Shown: positions 31,162 to 39,580 of the stretch, one piece after another
How the letters are laid out: every line of letters starts with the position of its first letter
How positions within the stretch are numbered: position 1 is the first letter of the stretch
DNA from: Mycobacterium sp.
GTDB taxonomy: Bacteria; Actinomycetota; Actinomycetes; Mycobacteriales; Mycobacteriaceae
NCBI GenBank assembly: GCA_018882965.1
Contig: VEQY01000023.1
Coordinates: 1-42,354 of the forward strand
Reading direction: 5' to 3'
DNA length: 42,354 nt
Notes under the pieces: model-generated
Told to the model about the DNA's origin: nothing
Database searches by the model: none
Seen by the model: only the letters and a program-made list of their open reading frames with translations
Made by a program: the position numbers and the translations under genes

Positions 31162-32243
31162 CCCGCCAGTTCGGCGTAGCGCGGCTTGATGATGTCGTTG
31201 ATGATCGCCAGCCGCTCGTCGAAGTGGAGGAACGCCGACTTCATCGCGTTGACGGTGAACCACTCGAGGTCCCGCAGGCCGTAGCCGAAGGTATCGGCAA
31301 GCCTGTGCATCTCGCGGCTCATGCTCGTGTCGCTCATCAGCCGGTTGTCGGTGTTCACGGTGACCCGGAAACGCAGCCGGGCAAGCAGGTCGAAAGGGTG
31401 CTTGTCCAGACTCGGCACCGCGCCGGTCTGCACGTTGGAGCTCGGGCACAGCTCCAGCGGGATGCGCTTGTCGCGGACGATCGCGGCCAGCCGGCCCAGG
31501 CGTACCGCATCGCCGGAGCCCTCGATGTCATCGACGATGCGCACGCCGTGCCCGAGCCGGTCGGCGCCGCAGAACGCCAGCGCCTCGTGGATCGAGGCCA
31601 GCCCGAAGGCCTCGCCGGCGTGGATGGTGAACCGGGCGTTGTTTGCCCGCATGTACTCGAACGCATCCAGGTGACGCGACGGCGGATGGCCGGCCTCGGC
31701 GCCGGCGATGTCGAATCCCACCACGCCCCGGTCGCGGAACCGGATCGCCAGCTCGGCGATGGCCCGCGACCGCGCGGCGTGACGCATGGCGGTCACCAGG
31801 CAGCGCACCACGATCCGTCTGCCCTCGGCGGCCGCGGCCTGCTCGCCGTCGGCGAACCCGGCCAGCACCGCCTCGACCACCTCATCGAGCACCAGCCCGC
31901 CGGCCAGGTGCAGTTCCGGGGCGAAGCGGACCTCGGCGTAGACGACGTTGTCGGCGGCCAGGTCGGCCACGCATTCCCGGGCCACCCGGTACAGGGCGTC
32001 GGGCGTCTGCATGACCGCGACGGTGTGGGCGAAGGGCTCCAGGTAGCGGACCAGTGACCCGCTGTGGGCAGCGGTACGAAACCAGGCCGCCAGGTCCGCC
32101 TCGTCGGTGCTGGGCAGACCCTGATAGCCGATCTGGTCAGCGATATCGATCACAGTCGCCGGCCGCAGCCCGCCGTCGAGATGGTCGTGCAGCAGGGCCT
32201 TCGGGGCGCGCTGGATCATCTCCAGGGTCAGCGGTGTGCCCAT
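31158..32243 (-). CDS. add: adenosine deaminase
   Basis: A 361-residue purine salvage enzyme (adenosine to inosine + ammonia). Zinc and catalytic motifs are all present: [12 protein letters not shown] near the N-terminus, [32 protein letters not shown] and [11 protein letters not shown]. The mycobacterial paralogue has the same N-terminal length when the ATG at 32243 is used (APK at positions 13-15); the in-frame ATG at 32249 would add two residues and cannot be excluded. In M. tuberculosis add is followed by deoA and cdd before the divergent sdhC; here add is directly divergent from sdhC, so those genes are absent or moved. Confidence 0.95.
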   Translation of the reverse strand: MGTPLTLEMIQRAPKALLHDHLDGGLRPATVIDIADQIGYQGLPSTDEADLAAWFRTAAHSGSLVRYLEPFAHTVAVMQTPDALYRVARECVADLAADNVVYAEVRFAPELHLAGGLVLDEVVEAVLAGFADGEQAAAAEGRRIVVRCLVTAMRHAARSRAIAELAIRFRDRGVVGFDIAGAEAGHPPSRHLDAFEYMRANNARFTIHAGEAFGLASIHEALAFCGADRLGHGVRIVDDIEGSGDAVRLGRLAAIVRDKRIPLELCPSSNVQTGAVPSLDKHPFDLLARLRFRVTVNTDNRLMSDTSMSREMHRLADTFGYGLRDLEWFTVNAMKSAFLHFDERLAIINDIIKPRYAELAG

Positions 32244-32282
32244 CGCCATCCATTCGTCATCATCTGAGCGCCCCAACCGGGC

Positions 32283-32288
32283 TAGAGT
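32283..32288 (+). promoter_or_regulatory. candidate -10 box of the sdhCDAB operon
   Basis: TAGAGT lies about 45 bases before sdhC. Unlike many genes here, sdhC has a leader with a good Shine-Dalgarno (GGAGG at 32323-32327), so a leadered transcript is expected. Confidence 0.35.
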
Positions 32289-32333
32289 CCAAACTAGGCG
32301 AGTCCACCGCAACCCCCGTGTTGGAGGACACCA

Positions 32334-32735
32334 ATGAGTACAGCCGTAGAGGCGGCGCCCCGGCGGCGCCGGACGTTCTATCGCGGCGACCCCGGCATGT
32401 GGTCCTGGGTGCTGCACCGCATTACCGGCGCCACGCTGTTCTTCTTCCTGTTCGTCCACGTCCTGGACACCGCGCTGGTCCGGGTCAGCCCCGAGGCCTA
32501 CAACGCCGTGGTCGAGAGCTACAAGTCCCCGATCGTCGGTCTGATGGAGCTCGGCCTGGTGGCCTGCGTGCTGTTCCATGCGCTCAACGGCGTGCGGGTG
32601 ATCCTGGTCGACTTCTGGTCGCAGGGTCCGCGCTACCAGCGGCAGATGCTCTGGGCGGTGGCGGCGGGCTGGCTGCTGCTGATGGTTCCCGCGACGGTCG
32701 TCATCGGCATGCACATGGCGGAGCGGTTCCTATGA
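32334..32735 (+). CDS. sdhC: succinate dehydrogenase cytochrome b556 subunit
   Basis: A 133-residue membrane anchor of complex II. Three transmembrane helices are visible (about residues 27-46, 66-90, 105-125). The signature [21 protein letters not shown] contains the SdhC motif with a haem/quinone-site His, and a second His is in [14 protein letters not shown]. First gene of sdhCDAB. GGAGG is 6 bases before the ATG. Its stop overlaps the sdhD ATG (ATGA). With SdhD it binds haem b and the quinone site, passing electrons from SdhAB to the menaquinone pool. Confidence 0.95.
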   Translation: MSTAVEAAPRRRRTFYRGDPGMWSWVLHRITGATLFFFLFVHVLDTALVRVSPEAYNAVVESYKSPIVGLMELGLVACVLFHALNGVRVILVDFWSQGPRYQRQMLWAVAAGWLLLMVPATVVIGMHMAERFL

Positions 32736-33205
32736 CCACCACTCCCCTCTCCCCGGGCGAGGGCCGGCTGGGCCCGCCCGCGCCGGTCATGGAGCGCGAC
32801 TACGACCGCCCGGCCAGCCTGGACAACCCGCGGGCGCCGCGCCGCCGGGCCGGCACCCCCAACTTCGAGAAGTACGCCTGGCTGTTCATGCGCTTCTCCG
32901 GGGTGGTGCTGATCTTCCTGGTGATCGGCCACCTCTTCATCGGGCTGATGATGGAGAACGGGGTCTACCGGATCGACTTCAACTACATCGCCCAGCGCTG
33001 GGCCTCGCCCTTCTGGCAGATCTGGGACCTCTCGATGCTGTGGCTGGCCCAGCTGCACGGCGGCAACGGTCTGCGCACGATCATCGCCGACTACGCCCGC
33101 AAGGACAGCACCCGGTTCTGGCTCAACGCCCTGCTGGCGACCGCGATGATCCTGATCCTCCTGGTCGGCACGTACACGCTGGTCACCTTCGACCCGAACA
33201 TCTAG
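32732..33205 (+). CDS. sdhD: succinate dehydrogenase hydrophobic membrane anchor
   Basis: A 157-residue subunit with a Pro/Arg-rich cytoplasmic N-terminus of about 45 residues and three hydrophobic helices (WLFMRFSGVVLIFLVIGHLF, then around SMLWLAQLHGGNGLRTII, then LLATAMILILLVGTYTLV). His residues in VIGHLF and LAQLHGGNG are haem/quinone-site candidates. The start is the ATG at 32732 in an ATGA overlap with sdhC. It is followed 11 bases later by sdhA. Confidence 0.93.
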   Translation: MTTTPLSPGEGRLGPPAPVMERDYDRPASLDNPRAPRRRAGTPNFEKYAWLFMRFSGVVLIFLVIGHLFIGLMMENGVYRIDFNYIAQRWASPFWQIWDLSMLWLAQLHGGNGLRTIIADYARKDSTRFWLNALLATAMILILLVGTYTLVTFDPNI

Positions 33206-33216
33206 GGAACCCACAG

Positions 33217-34971
33217 ATGATCCATGAACACCGCTACGACGTCGTCATCGTCGGCGCCGGCGGCGCAGGCATGCGCGCCGCGGTGGAGGCCGGCCCGCGG
33301 GTGCGCACCGCGGTGCTGACCAAGCTCTACCCGACCCGCAGCCACACCGGCGCGGCCCAGGGCGGCATGTGCGCCGCGCTGGCCAACGTCGAAGAGGACA
33401 ACTGGGAGTGGCACACCTTCGACACCGTCAAGGGCGGGGACTACCTGGCCGACCAGGACGCCGTCGAGATCATGTGCCGCGAGGCCATCGACGCCGTGCT
33501 GGATCTGGAGAAGATGGGGATGCCGTTCAACCGCACCCCGGAGGGCCGCATCGACCAGCGGCGCTTCGGCGGGCACACCCGCGACCACGGGAAGGCCCCG
33601 GTGCGCCGGGCCTGCTACGCCGCCGACCGCACCGGCCACATGATCCTGCAGACCCTCTACCAGAACTGCGTCAAGCACGACGTGAAGTTCTTCAACGAGT
33701 TCTACGCCCTCGATCTGGTGCTCTCCGAGACCGCCCGCGGGCCGGTGGCCACCGGAGTGGTCGCCTACGAACTGGCCACCGGCGACATCCACGTCTTCCG
33801 GGCCAAGGCGATCGTGCTGGCCACCGGCGGCTCGGGCCGGATGTACAAGACCACCTCCAACGCCCACACGCTGACCGGTGACGGGCTGGGCATCGTCTTC
33901 CGCAAGGGACTGCCCCTGGAGGACATGGAGTTCCACCAGTTCCATCCCACCGGCCTGGCGGGTCTGGGAATCCTGATCTCCGAGGCCGTCCGCGGAGAGG
34001 GCGGCCGGCTGCTCAACGGCGAGGGCGAGCGGTTCATGGAGCGCTACGCGCCGACCATCGTCGATCTCGCCCCGCGCGACATCGTCGCCCGCTCGATGGT
34101 CCTGGAGGTCCTGGAGGGACGCGGTGCGGGCCCGCACAAGGACTACGTCTACATCGACGTGCGCCACCTCGGCGAGGATGTGCTGGAGGCCAAGCTTCCC
34201 GACATCACCGAGTTCTCCCGCACCTACCTCGGTGTGGACCCGGTCACCGAACTCGTTCCGGTCTACCCGACCTGCCACTACGTGATGGGCGGCATCCCGA
34301 CCACGGTGATCGGTGAGGTACTGCGCGACAACACCACGGTCGTCCCCGGGCTCTACGCGGCCGGCGAGTGCGCCTGCGTCTCGGTGCACGGCGCCAACCG
34401 GCTGGGCACCAACTCGCTGCTGGACATCAACGTCTTCGGCCGCCGCGCCGGACTCGCCGCCGCCTACTACGCGCTGGGCAACCCGTTCGTCGAGATGCCA
34501 CCCGAACCGGCGGCCATGGTGGTCGACTGGGTGGCCAACATCCTCTCCGAACACGGCAATGAGCGGGTGGCCGACATCCGCGGTGAACTGCAGCAGTCGA
34601 TGGACAACAACGCGGCTGTCTTCCGCACCGAGGAGACCCTCAAGCAGGCGCTCACCGACATCCACGCGCTCAAGGAGCGCTACTCGCGAATCACCGTGCA
34701 TGACAAGGGCAAGCGCTACAACAGCGACCTGCTGGAGGCCATCGAACTCGGGTTCCTGCTGGAACTTGCCGAGGTCACCGTGGCCGGGGCGCTGAACCGC
34801 AAGGAGTCGCGCGGTGGCCACGCGCGCGAGGACTACCCCAACCGCGACGACACCAACTACATGCGCCACACCATGGCCTACAAGGAGGGAGCGGACCTCC
34901 TCAGCGATGTCCGGCTGGACTACAAGCCGGTGGTGCAGACCCGCTACGAGCCGATGGAGCGTAAATACTAG
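33217..34971 (+). CDS. sdhA: succinate dehydrogenase flavoprotein subunit
   Basis: A 584-residue catalytic subunit (succinate to fumarate). The FAD fold is YDVVIVGAGGAGMRAAVEA, and RSHTGAAQGGMCAAL contains the motif with the covalent FAD His (SHT). Active-site segments are FHQFHPTGL, EAVRGEGGRLLNGEGERF, HYVMGGIPT and HGANRLGTNSLLD. The C-terminal domain ends KPVVQTRYEPMERKY. Length matches the ~585-residue SdhA family. The TAG stop at 34969-34971 lies in the first copy of a 12-base direct repeat that also frames a four-codon micro-ORF before sdhB. Confidence 0.97.
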   Translation: MIHEHRYDVVIVGAGGAGMRAAVEAGPRVRTAVLTKLYPTRSHTGAAQGGMCAALANVEEDNWEWHTFDTVKGGDYLADQDAVEIMCREAIDAVLDLEKMGMPFNRTPEGRIDQRRFGGHTRDHGKAPVRRACYAADRTGHMILQTLYQNCVKHDVKFFNEFYALDLVLSETARGPVATGVVAYELATGDIHVFRAKAIVLATGGSGRMYKTTSNAHTLTGDGLGIVFRKGLPLEDMEFHQFHPTGLAGLGILISEAVRGEGGRLLNGEGERFMERYAPTIVDLAPRDIVARSMVLEVLEGRGAGPHKDYVYIDVRHLGEDVLEAKLPDITEFSRTYLGVDPVTELVPVYPTCHYVMGGIPTTVIGEVLRDNTTVVPGLYAAGECACVSVHGANRLGTNSLLDINVFGRRAGLAAAYYALGNPFVEMPPEPAAMVVDWVANILSEHGNERVADIRGELQQSMDNNAAVFRTEETLKQALTDIHALKERYSRITVHDKGKRYNSDLLEAIELGFLLELAEVTVAGALNRKESRGGHAREDYPNRDDTNYMRHTMAYKEGADLLSDVRLDYKPVVQTRYEPMERKY

Positions 34972-34994
34972 CCATGATCGAGTACTAGCCATGA
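34966..34994 (+). repeat. tandem 12-base repeat at the sdhA/sdhB junction with a micro-ORF
   Basis: TACTAGCCATGA occurs at 34966-34977 and 34983-34994, a 17-base period. The first copy carries the sdhA stop, the second the sdhB start. Between them ATG 34974 opens the ORF M-I-E-Y followed by TAG (34986-34988). It looks like a recent duplication of the stop/start junction. Confidence 0.8.
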
Positions 34995-35776
34995 CCGCCA
35001 CAGTCGCGACGCAGGACCCGCCGCTGCCGCCCGTGCCCGAGGGTTCGGTGATGGTGACGCTGAAGATCGCCCGGTTCAATCCCGAGGACCCCGACGCGTT
35101 CGCCGACTCCGGGGGCTGGCAGAGCTTCCGGGTGCCGTGCCTGCCCAGCGACCGGCTGCTCAACCTGCTGATCTACGTCAAGAGCTACCTGGACGGCACG
35201 CTGACCTTCCGCCGCTCCTGCGCGCACGGCGTGTGCGGTTCGGACGCGATGCGGATCAACGGCATCAACCGGCTGGCGTGCAAGGTGCTGATGCGCGACC
35301 TGCTGCCGCGCAAGGCGGGCAAGCCGCTGACGGTGACCATCGAACCGATCCGCGGGCTGCCGGTGGAGAAGGACCTCGTCGTCGACATGGAGCCGTTCTT
35401 CGACGCCTACCGCGCGGTCAAGCCGTATCTGATCACCACCGGCAACCCGCCTACCCGGGAACGCATCCAGAGCCCCACCGACCGGGAGCGCTACGACGAC
35501 ACCACCAAGTGCATCCTGTGCGCCTGCTGCACCACCAGTTGCCCGGTGTTCTGGAACGAGGGCAGTTACTTCGGCCCGGCGGCGATCGTCAACGCCCACC
35601 GGTTCATCTTCGACAGCCGCGACGAGGGTGCCGCCGAACGGCTGGAGATCCTCAACGAGATCGACGGGGTGTGGCGCTGCCGCACCACGTTCAACTGCAC
35701 CGAGGCCTGCCCGCGCGGTATCGAGGTCACCAAAGCGATCCAGGAGGTCAAGCGCGCGCTGATGTTCGCGCGCTAG
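34991..35776 (+). CDS. sdhB: succinate dehydrogenase iron-sulfur subunit
   Basis: A 261-residue protein carrying the three clusters of complex II. The [2Fe-2S] motif is RRSCAHGVCGSDAM with a further Cys in INRLACKVL; the [4Fe-4S] motif is CILCACCTTSCPVF; the [3Fe-4S] ligands are in WRCRTTFNCTEACPRGIEVT. Electrons pass from SdhA FAD through these clusters to the membrane subunits. The start is the ATG at 34991, 19 bases after sdhA; an upstream ATG at 34974 only opens a four-codon ORF. Confidence 0.97.
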   Translation: MTATVATQDPPLPPVPEGSVMVTLKIARFNPEDPDAFADSGGWQSFRVPCLPSDRLLNLLIYVKSYLDGTLTFRRSCAHGVCGSDAMRINGINRLACKVLMRDLLPRKAGKPLTVTIEPIRGLPVEKDLVVDMEPFFDAYRAVKPYLITTGNPPTRERIQSPTDRERYDDTTKCILCACCTTSCPVFWNEGSYFGPAAIVNAHRFIFDSRDEGAAERLEILNEIDGVWRCRTTFNCTEACPRGIEVTKAIQEVKRALMFAR

Positions 35777-35792
35777 TCCGGCCGCCGTACCG

Positions 35793-35798
35793 TACTCT
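35793..35798 (+). promoter_or_regulatory. candidate -10 box of the permease gene
   Basis: TACTCT lies 30 bases before the permease ATG at 35829, and AGGAG is 5 bases before that ATG, so a short-leader transcript is likely. Confidence 0.3.
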
Positions 35799-35828
35799 GC
35801 TCACGGTCACCATGGGGCAGGAGCACCG

Positions 35829-37553
35829 ATGAGCAAAGGCGAAGCAACTTTCGCGGCAGGCGGTTCAGTCGACAGCAAGGGCCTCAAGGGCGGTGCGCTC
35901 GGGCTGGTGTCGAGCATCGTGGTCGGCATGGCCTCCACCGCGCCGGCCTACTCGCTGGCCGCCAGCCTGGGTCTGGTGGTCGCCACCGGTGGCGTCATCC
36001 TCGCCGGAGTCAAGGCGCCGGCGATCCTGCTGCTGGCCTTCATCCCGATGTACATGATCGCGGTGGCCTACCAGGAGCTGAACAAAGCCGAACCGGACTG
36101 CGGCACCACCTTCACCTGGTCCACCCGGGCGTTCGGTCCGCTGGTGGGCTGGCTGGGCGGCTGGGGCATCATCGCCGCCGACGTCATCGTGATGGCCAAC
36201 CTCGCCCAGATCGCCGGGGCCTACTCGTTCACGTTCGTCGGCGGGCTGGGCTGGACCTCGGTGGCCGACCTGGCCGACAGCACCCTCTGGTCGACCGTGG
36301 CCGGGGTCATCTGGATCGTGCTGATGACCTACATCTGCTACCGGGGCATCGAGGTCTCGGCGCGCATCCAGTACGGGCTGCTGGCCACCGAACTGGTGGT
36401 GCTGGTGGCCTTCGCGGTGGTCGCGCTGGTCAAGGTCTACACCAACACCGCCGAGCCGTACTCCATCAAGCCCTCACTGGACTGGTTCTGGCCGGCCGGG
36501 CTGGACTTCTCCACCGTGATCGCCCCGACCGTGCTGGCCGCGATCTTCATCTACTGGGGCTGGGACACCGCGGTCGCGTGCAACGAGGAGTCCGACGACC
36601 CCGGGCGCACCCCCGGGCGCGCGGCGGTGATCTCGACCTTCCTGCTGCTGGCCACCTACGCGCTGGTCGCGGTCGCGGCGATCGCCTTCGCCGGGGTGGG
36701 CCAGGAGGGCGTCGGACTGGGCAACGAGGACAACGCCGACGACGTCTTCGCCGCGATCGGACCCGACCTGTTCGGCGACAGCCTGCTGGGCAAGATCGGC
36801 CTGCTGCTGCTGGCCGCGTCCATCCTCACCTCGGCGTCGGCCTCCACGCAGACCACGATCCTGCCGACCGCGCGCACCACGCTGTCGATGGGTGTCTACA
36901 AGGCGCTGCCGGGGTCCTTCGCCAAGATCCACCGCACCTATCTGACCCCGAGCGTCTCCACGATCACCATGGGTGCGGTGTCGATCCTGTTCTACGTGCT
37001 GTTCACCCTGGTCAGCCCGAACCTGTTGTCGGCGCTGATCGGCTCGGTCGGCCTGATGATCGCGTTCTACTACGGCATGACCGGCTTCGCGTGCGTGTGG
37101 TTTTACCGCAAGGACCTCACCAAGACGGTCCGAGACCTGGTGATGCGGGGGCTGATCCCGCTGTCCGGTGGGCTGATCCTGGCCGCGGTGTTCGTCTACG
37201 GGCTGATCCAGTACGCCAAGCCGGACTGGCTGGTCGACGACGCGGGCAACAACGTCACCATCTTCGGCTGGGGCGCGGTGGCGGTGGTCGGCATCGGCGG
37301 GCTGCTGATCGGTGTCGTGGTGATGATCGCCTGGTGGATCGCCTCGCCGGACTTCTTCCACGGCCTGACCCTGTCGCGGCGGTCCAGCGCAGATCTGATA
37401 CTCGAGCCGGCGGTCAAGGTGCCCACCCTCGGCCTGCCCGACTCCGGCGACATGCCGACGGTGATCTCGCCCGATCTGTCCAACCTGCCGCCGGGTGAGA
37501 CGGCCATCGACCCCGAAACCGGGGTGGAGTTCACCAAAAACCCCGACGAGTAG
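35829..37553 (+). CDS. APC-superfamily amino acid/polyamine permease
   Basis: A 574-residue integral membrane transporter. About twelve hydrophobic helices are visible, beginning after KGLKGGALGLVSSIVVGMAS, the APC first-helix pattern with glycine breaks. Conserved helix-3-like GTTFTWSTRAFGPLVGWLGGW and helix-6/8 segments (IYWGWDTAVACNEESDDPGR) are typical of APC amino-acid permeases. The C-terminal ~60 residues are hydrophilic. The substrate is not shown by sequence. Neighbouring amine-catabolic genes suggest putrescine, GABA or a related amine or amino acid. It has AGGAG before the start and converges on the dehydrogenase gene, with 3 bases between their ends. Confidence 0.9.
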   Translation: MSKGEATFAAGGSVDSKGLKGGALGLVSSIVVGMASTAPAYSLAASLGLVVATGGVILAGVKAPAILLLAFIPMYMIAVAYQELNKAEPDCGTTFTWSTRAFGPLVGWLGGWGIIAADVIVMANLAQIAGAYSFTFVGGLGWTSVADLADSTLWSTVAGVIWIVLMTYICYRGIEVSARIQYGLLATELVVLVAFAVVALVKVYTNTAEPYSIKPSLDWFWPAGLDFSTVIAPTVLAAIFIYWGWDTAVACNEESDDPGRTPGRAAVISTFLLLATYALVAVAAIAFAGVGQEGVGLGNEDNADDVFAAIGPDLFGDSLLGKIGLLLLAASILTSASASTQTTILPTARTTLSMGVYKALPGSFAKIHRTYLTPSVSTITMGAVSILFYVLFTLVSPNLLSALIGSVGLMIAFYYGMTGFACVWFYRKDLTKTVRDLVMRGLIPLSGGLILAAVFVYGLIQYAKPDWLVDDAGNNVTIFGWGAVAVVGIGGLLIGVVVMIAWWIASPDFFHGLTLSRRSSADLILEPAVKVPTLGLPDSGDMPTVISPDLSNLPPGETAIDPETGVEFTKNPDE

Positions 37554-37556
37554 GTC

Positions 37557-39029
37557 TCAGCGGAGCTTGAAAATGGTTCGGTGCCAGTCTTTTTCAGCCG
37601 ACGCGGTGATGTCGCTCATGACGTGCTTGATGGTCAGGTACTCCTCGAACGAGTAGTCGGACATGTCCTTGCCGAACCCGGAGGCGCCGAACCCGCCGTG
37701 CGGCATCTCGCTGATGATCGGGATGTGGTCGTTGATCCACACGCAGCCCGCCCTGATCTCCCGCGACGCGCGCTGCGCGCGGTAGACGTCGCGGGTCCAG
37801 GCCGAAGCCGCCAGTCCGTAGTCGGTGTCGTTGGCCTGCCGCAGCGCGTCGTCATCGCCGTCGTGGCGGCGCACGGTCAGCACCGGCCCGAAGATCTCGT
37901 CGCGGTAGGCCTCCGAGTCCTCGGCGACGTCGGCGAGCAGCGTGGGCAGGTAGTACGAGCCGGGCAGCTCCGGCGCGGACCCGCCGATGATCAGCCGGGC
38001 GCCCTGATCGGGTGCGCGGGAGACGATCCCGGCCACTTTGTCGCGGTGCGCCGTCGTGATCAGCGGCCCCAGGTCGGTGTCGGGGTCCTGCGGGTCGCCG
38101 ACGACGACCTTGCCCATCAGGTCGGCCACCCCGGCGACGAAGTCGTCGTAGAGGTTGGTGGCCACGATCGCCCGGGTGGCCGCCGTGCAGTCCTGGCCGG
38201 AGTTGATCAGCGATCCGGCCACCGCGCCGTGCACGGCCGCCTCCAGGTCGGCGTCGTCGAACACCACGAACGGCGCCTTGCCGCCGAGCTCGAGCTGGGT
38301 GCGGTGGCCGTGCGCGGCCGCGGCCGCCATCACCCGCCGCCCCACCGCGCTCGAGCCGGTGAAGGTCACCACGTCGACGTCGCGGTGACCGGCCAGCGCC
38401 GCGCCCACGTCGGCACCGGCCCCGGTCACCACGTTGAGCACCCCGTCGGGAAGACCCGCCTCCGACGCCAGCCGGGCCAGGGTCAGCGTGGTCAGCGGAG
38501 TGATCTCGGCCGGTTTGATCACCACCGCGCAGCCGGCGGCCAGCGCGGGGATCACCTTCCACACCGCCATCTGCAGCGGGTAGTTCCACGGCGTGATGGT
38601 GGCGACCACGCCGGCCGCCTCGCGGCGGATCGAGGAGGTGTGGTCTGCGGAGTACTCCGCGCTGGCCTTGCCCTCCAGATGGCGCGCCGCCCCGGCGAAG
38701 AACGCGATGTTGTCGATGCTGCCCGGCACGTCGAACTCGGTCGCCAGGCGCACCGGCTTGCCGGTCTGACTGACCTCCTCGGCGATGATCTGCTCGGCGT
38801 GCGTCTCGACCAGTTCGGCCAGCGTCGCCAGGACCGCCGAGCGGGCGCCCGGCGTGGCCCCCGCCCAGCCCGGCAGCGCCGCGCGGGCCGAGGCGACCGC
38901 GATGTCGACGTCGGCGGGCTGGGCCATCGCGAACTCGGCCACCACCGACCCGTCGGCGGGGTTAACCACCTGGTGTCTGCCGCCGCCGGTGACCACCGCC
39001 GCACCGTCGATCCAGCTACTCGCAATCAC
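37557..39029 (-). CDS. aldehyde dehydrogenase, gamma-aminobutyraldehyde dehydrogenase-like
   Basis: A 490-residue NAD(P)-dependent aldehyde dehydrogenase. TITPWNYPLQMAVWK and VVIKPAEITPLTTL form the cofactor fold, TFTGSSAVGRRVM the glycine loop, LELGGKAPFVVFDDADLE carries the general-base Glu, and NSGQDCTAATR carries the catalytic Cys. The C-terminal PHGGFGASGFGKDMSDYSFEEYLTIKHVM is typical of aminobutyraldehyde and betaine-aldehyde type enzymes. It likely oxidises 4-aminobutanal, made by the adjacent aminotransferase, to GABA. It starts at GTG 39029 with TAGCAT 6 bases upstream. It is divergent from the AsnC-family regulator across 98 bases, a likely control region. Confidence 0.9.
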   Translation of the reverse strand: MIASSWIDGAAVVTGGGRHQVVNPADGSVVAEFAMAQPADVDIAVASARAALPGWAGATPGARSAVLATLAELVETHAEQIIAEEVSQTGKPVRLATEFDVPGSIDNIAFFAGAARHLEGKASAEYSADHTSSIRREAAGVVATITPWNYPLQMAVWKVIPALAAGCAVVIKPAEITPLTTLTLARLASEAGLPDGVLNVVTGAGADVGAALAGHRDVDVVTFTGSSAVGRRVMAAAAAHGHRTQLELGGKAPFVVFDDADLEAAVHGAVAGSLINSGQDCTAATRAIVATNLYDDFVAGVADLMGKVVVGDPQDPDTDLGPLITTAHRDKVAGIVSRAPDQGARLIIGGSAPELPGSYYLPTLLADVAEDSEAYRDEIFGPVLTVRRHDGDDDALRQANDTDYGLAASAWTRDVYRAQRASREIRAGCVWINDHIPIISEMPHGGFGASGFGKDMSDYSFEEYLTIKHVMSDITASAEKDWHRTIFKLR

Positions 39030-39035
39030 GGGCCA

Positions 39036-39041
39036 ATGCTA
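39036..39041 (-). promoter_or_regulatory. -10 box, likely leaderless promoter of the aldehyde dehydrogenase
   Basis: TAGCAT (minus strand) ends 6 bases before GTG 39029. Confidence 0.45.
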
Positions 39042-39058
39042 CGTTTTCCGGCCGCTTC

Positions 39059-39074
39059 GACCAGCTGAACGGTC
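39059..39074. promoter_or_regulatory. dyad in the divergent control region, candidate AsnC operator
   Basis: GACC and GGTC are separated by 8 bases, centred between the two divergent -10 boxes. Size and placement suit an Lrp/AsnC-type site, but the arms are short and chance is possible. Confidence 0.25.
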
Positions 39075-39115
39075 AATTTCCTCGGCCCGCGTTGCTCTTG
39101 GCGACGGATTCCGTG

Positions 39116-39121
39116 CACAAT
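39116..39121 (+). promoter_or_regulatory. -10 box, likely leaderless promoter of the AsnC regulator
   Basis: CACAAT ends 6 bases before GTG 39128. TTGCTC at 39092-39097 is a fair -35 with an 18-base spacer. Confidence 0.4.
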
Positions 39122-39127
39122 CGGTGT

Positions 39128-39580
39128 GTGCCCTCCCATCTCGATGACATGTCCAAGGCCATCATCGAAAACCTGCAGTCCGACGGACGTCGCTCCTACG
39201 CGGGCATCGGGCAGGCGGTCGGGCTCTCCGAGGCGGCGGTGCGCCAGCGGGTCGCGCGGCTGGTCGACAACGGCGTCATGCAGATCGTGGCGGTCACCGA
39301 TCCGATGCAGCTGGGCTTCGCCCGGCAGGCGATGATCGGAATCCGGTGCCAGGGTGACGCCACCCGGGTGGCCGAGAAGCTGGCCAAGGTGGCCTCCGTG
39401 GACTACGTCGTGCTGACCGCGGGCAGCTTCGACATCATCGTCGAGGTGGTGTGCGCGGACGACACCGAACTGCTCGAGTTGCTCAACACCGAGATCCGCG
39501 CCGTACCCGGCGTGCTCTCCACCGAAACACTGGTCTATCTCAAACTCGTTAAACAGCAATACAATTGGGGCACACGATGA
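39128..39580 (+). CDS. Lrp/AsnC-family transcriptional regulator
   Basis: A 150-residue regulator. The N-terminal winged helix (LDDMSKAIIENLQSDGRRSY, then IGQAVGLSEAAVRQRVARLVDNGVM) is followed by a RAM ligand-binding/oligomer domain (VDYVVLTAGSFDIIVEVVCAD, IRAVPGVLSTETLVYLKL). I chose GTG 39128, because it gives the standard N-terminus SHLDDMSKAII and sits 6 bases after a -10 box; a TTG 12 codons upstream is the alternative. It overlaps the aminotransferase by an ATGA at 39577-39580 and is divergent from the dehydrogenase, so it probably controls both in response to an amine or amino acid. Ligand unknown. Confidence 0.92.
   Translation: MPSHLDDMSKAIIENLQSDGRRSYAGIGQAVGLSEAAVRQRVARLVDNGVMQIVAVTDPMQLGFARQAMIGIRCQGDATRVAEKLAKVASVDYVVLTAGSFDIIVEVVCADDTELLELLNTEIRAVPGVLSTETLVYLKLVKQQYNWGTR

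Noticed and set aside
33202..35163. 653-codon open frame antisense to sdhA/sdhB
   Set aside because: Shadow of the strongly biased sdh coding sequence; no family resemblance.
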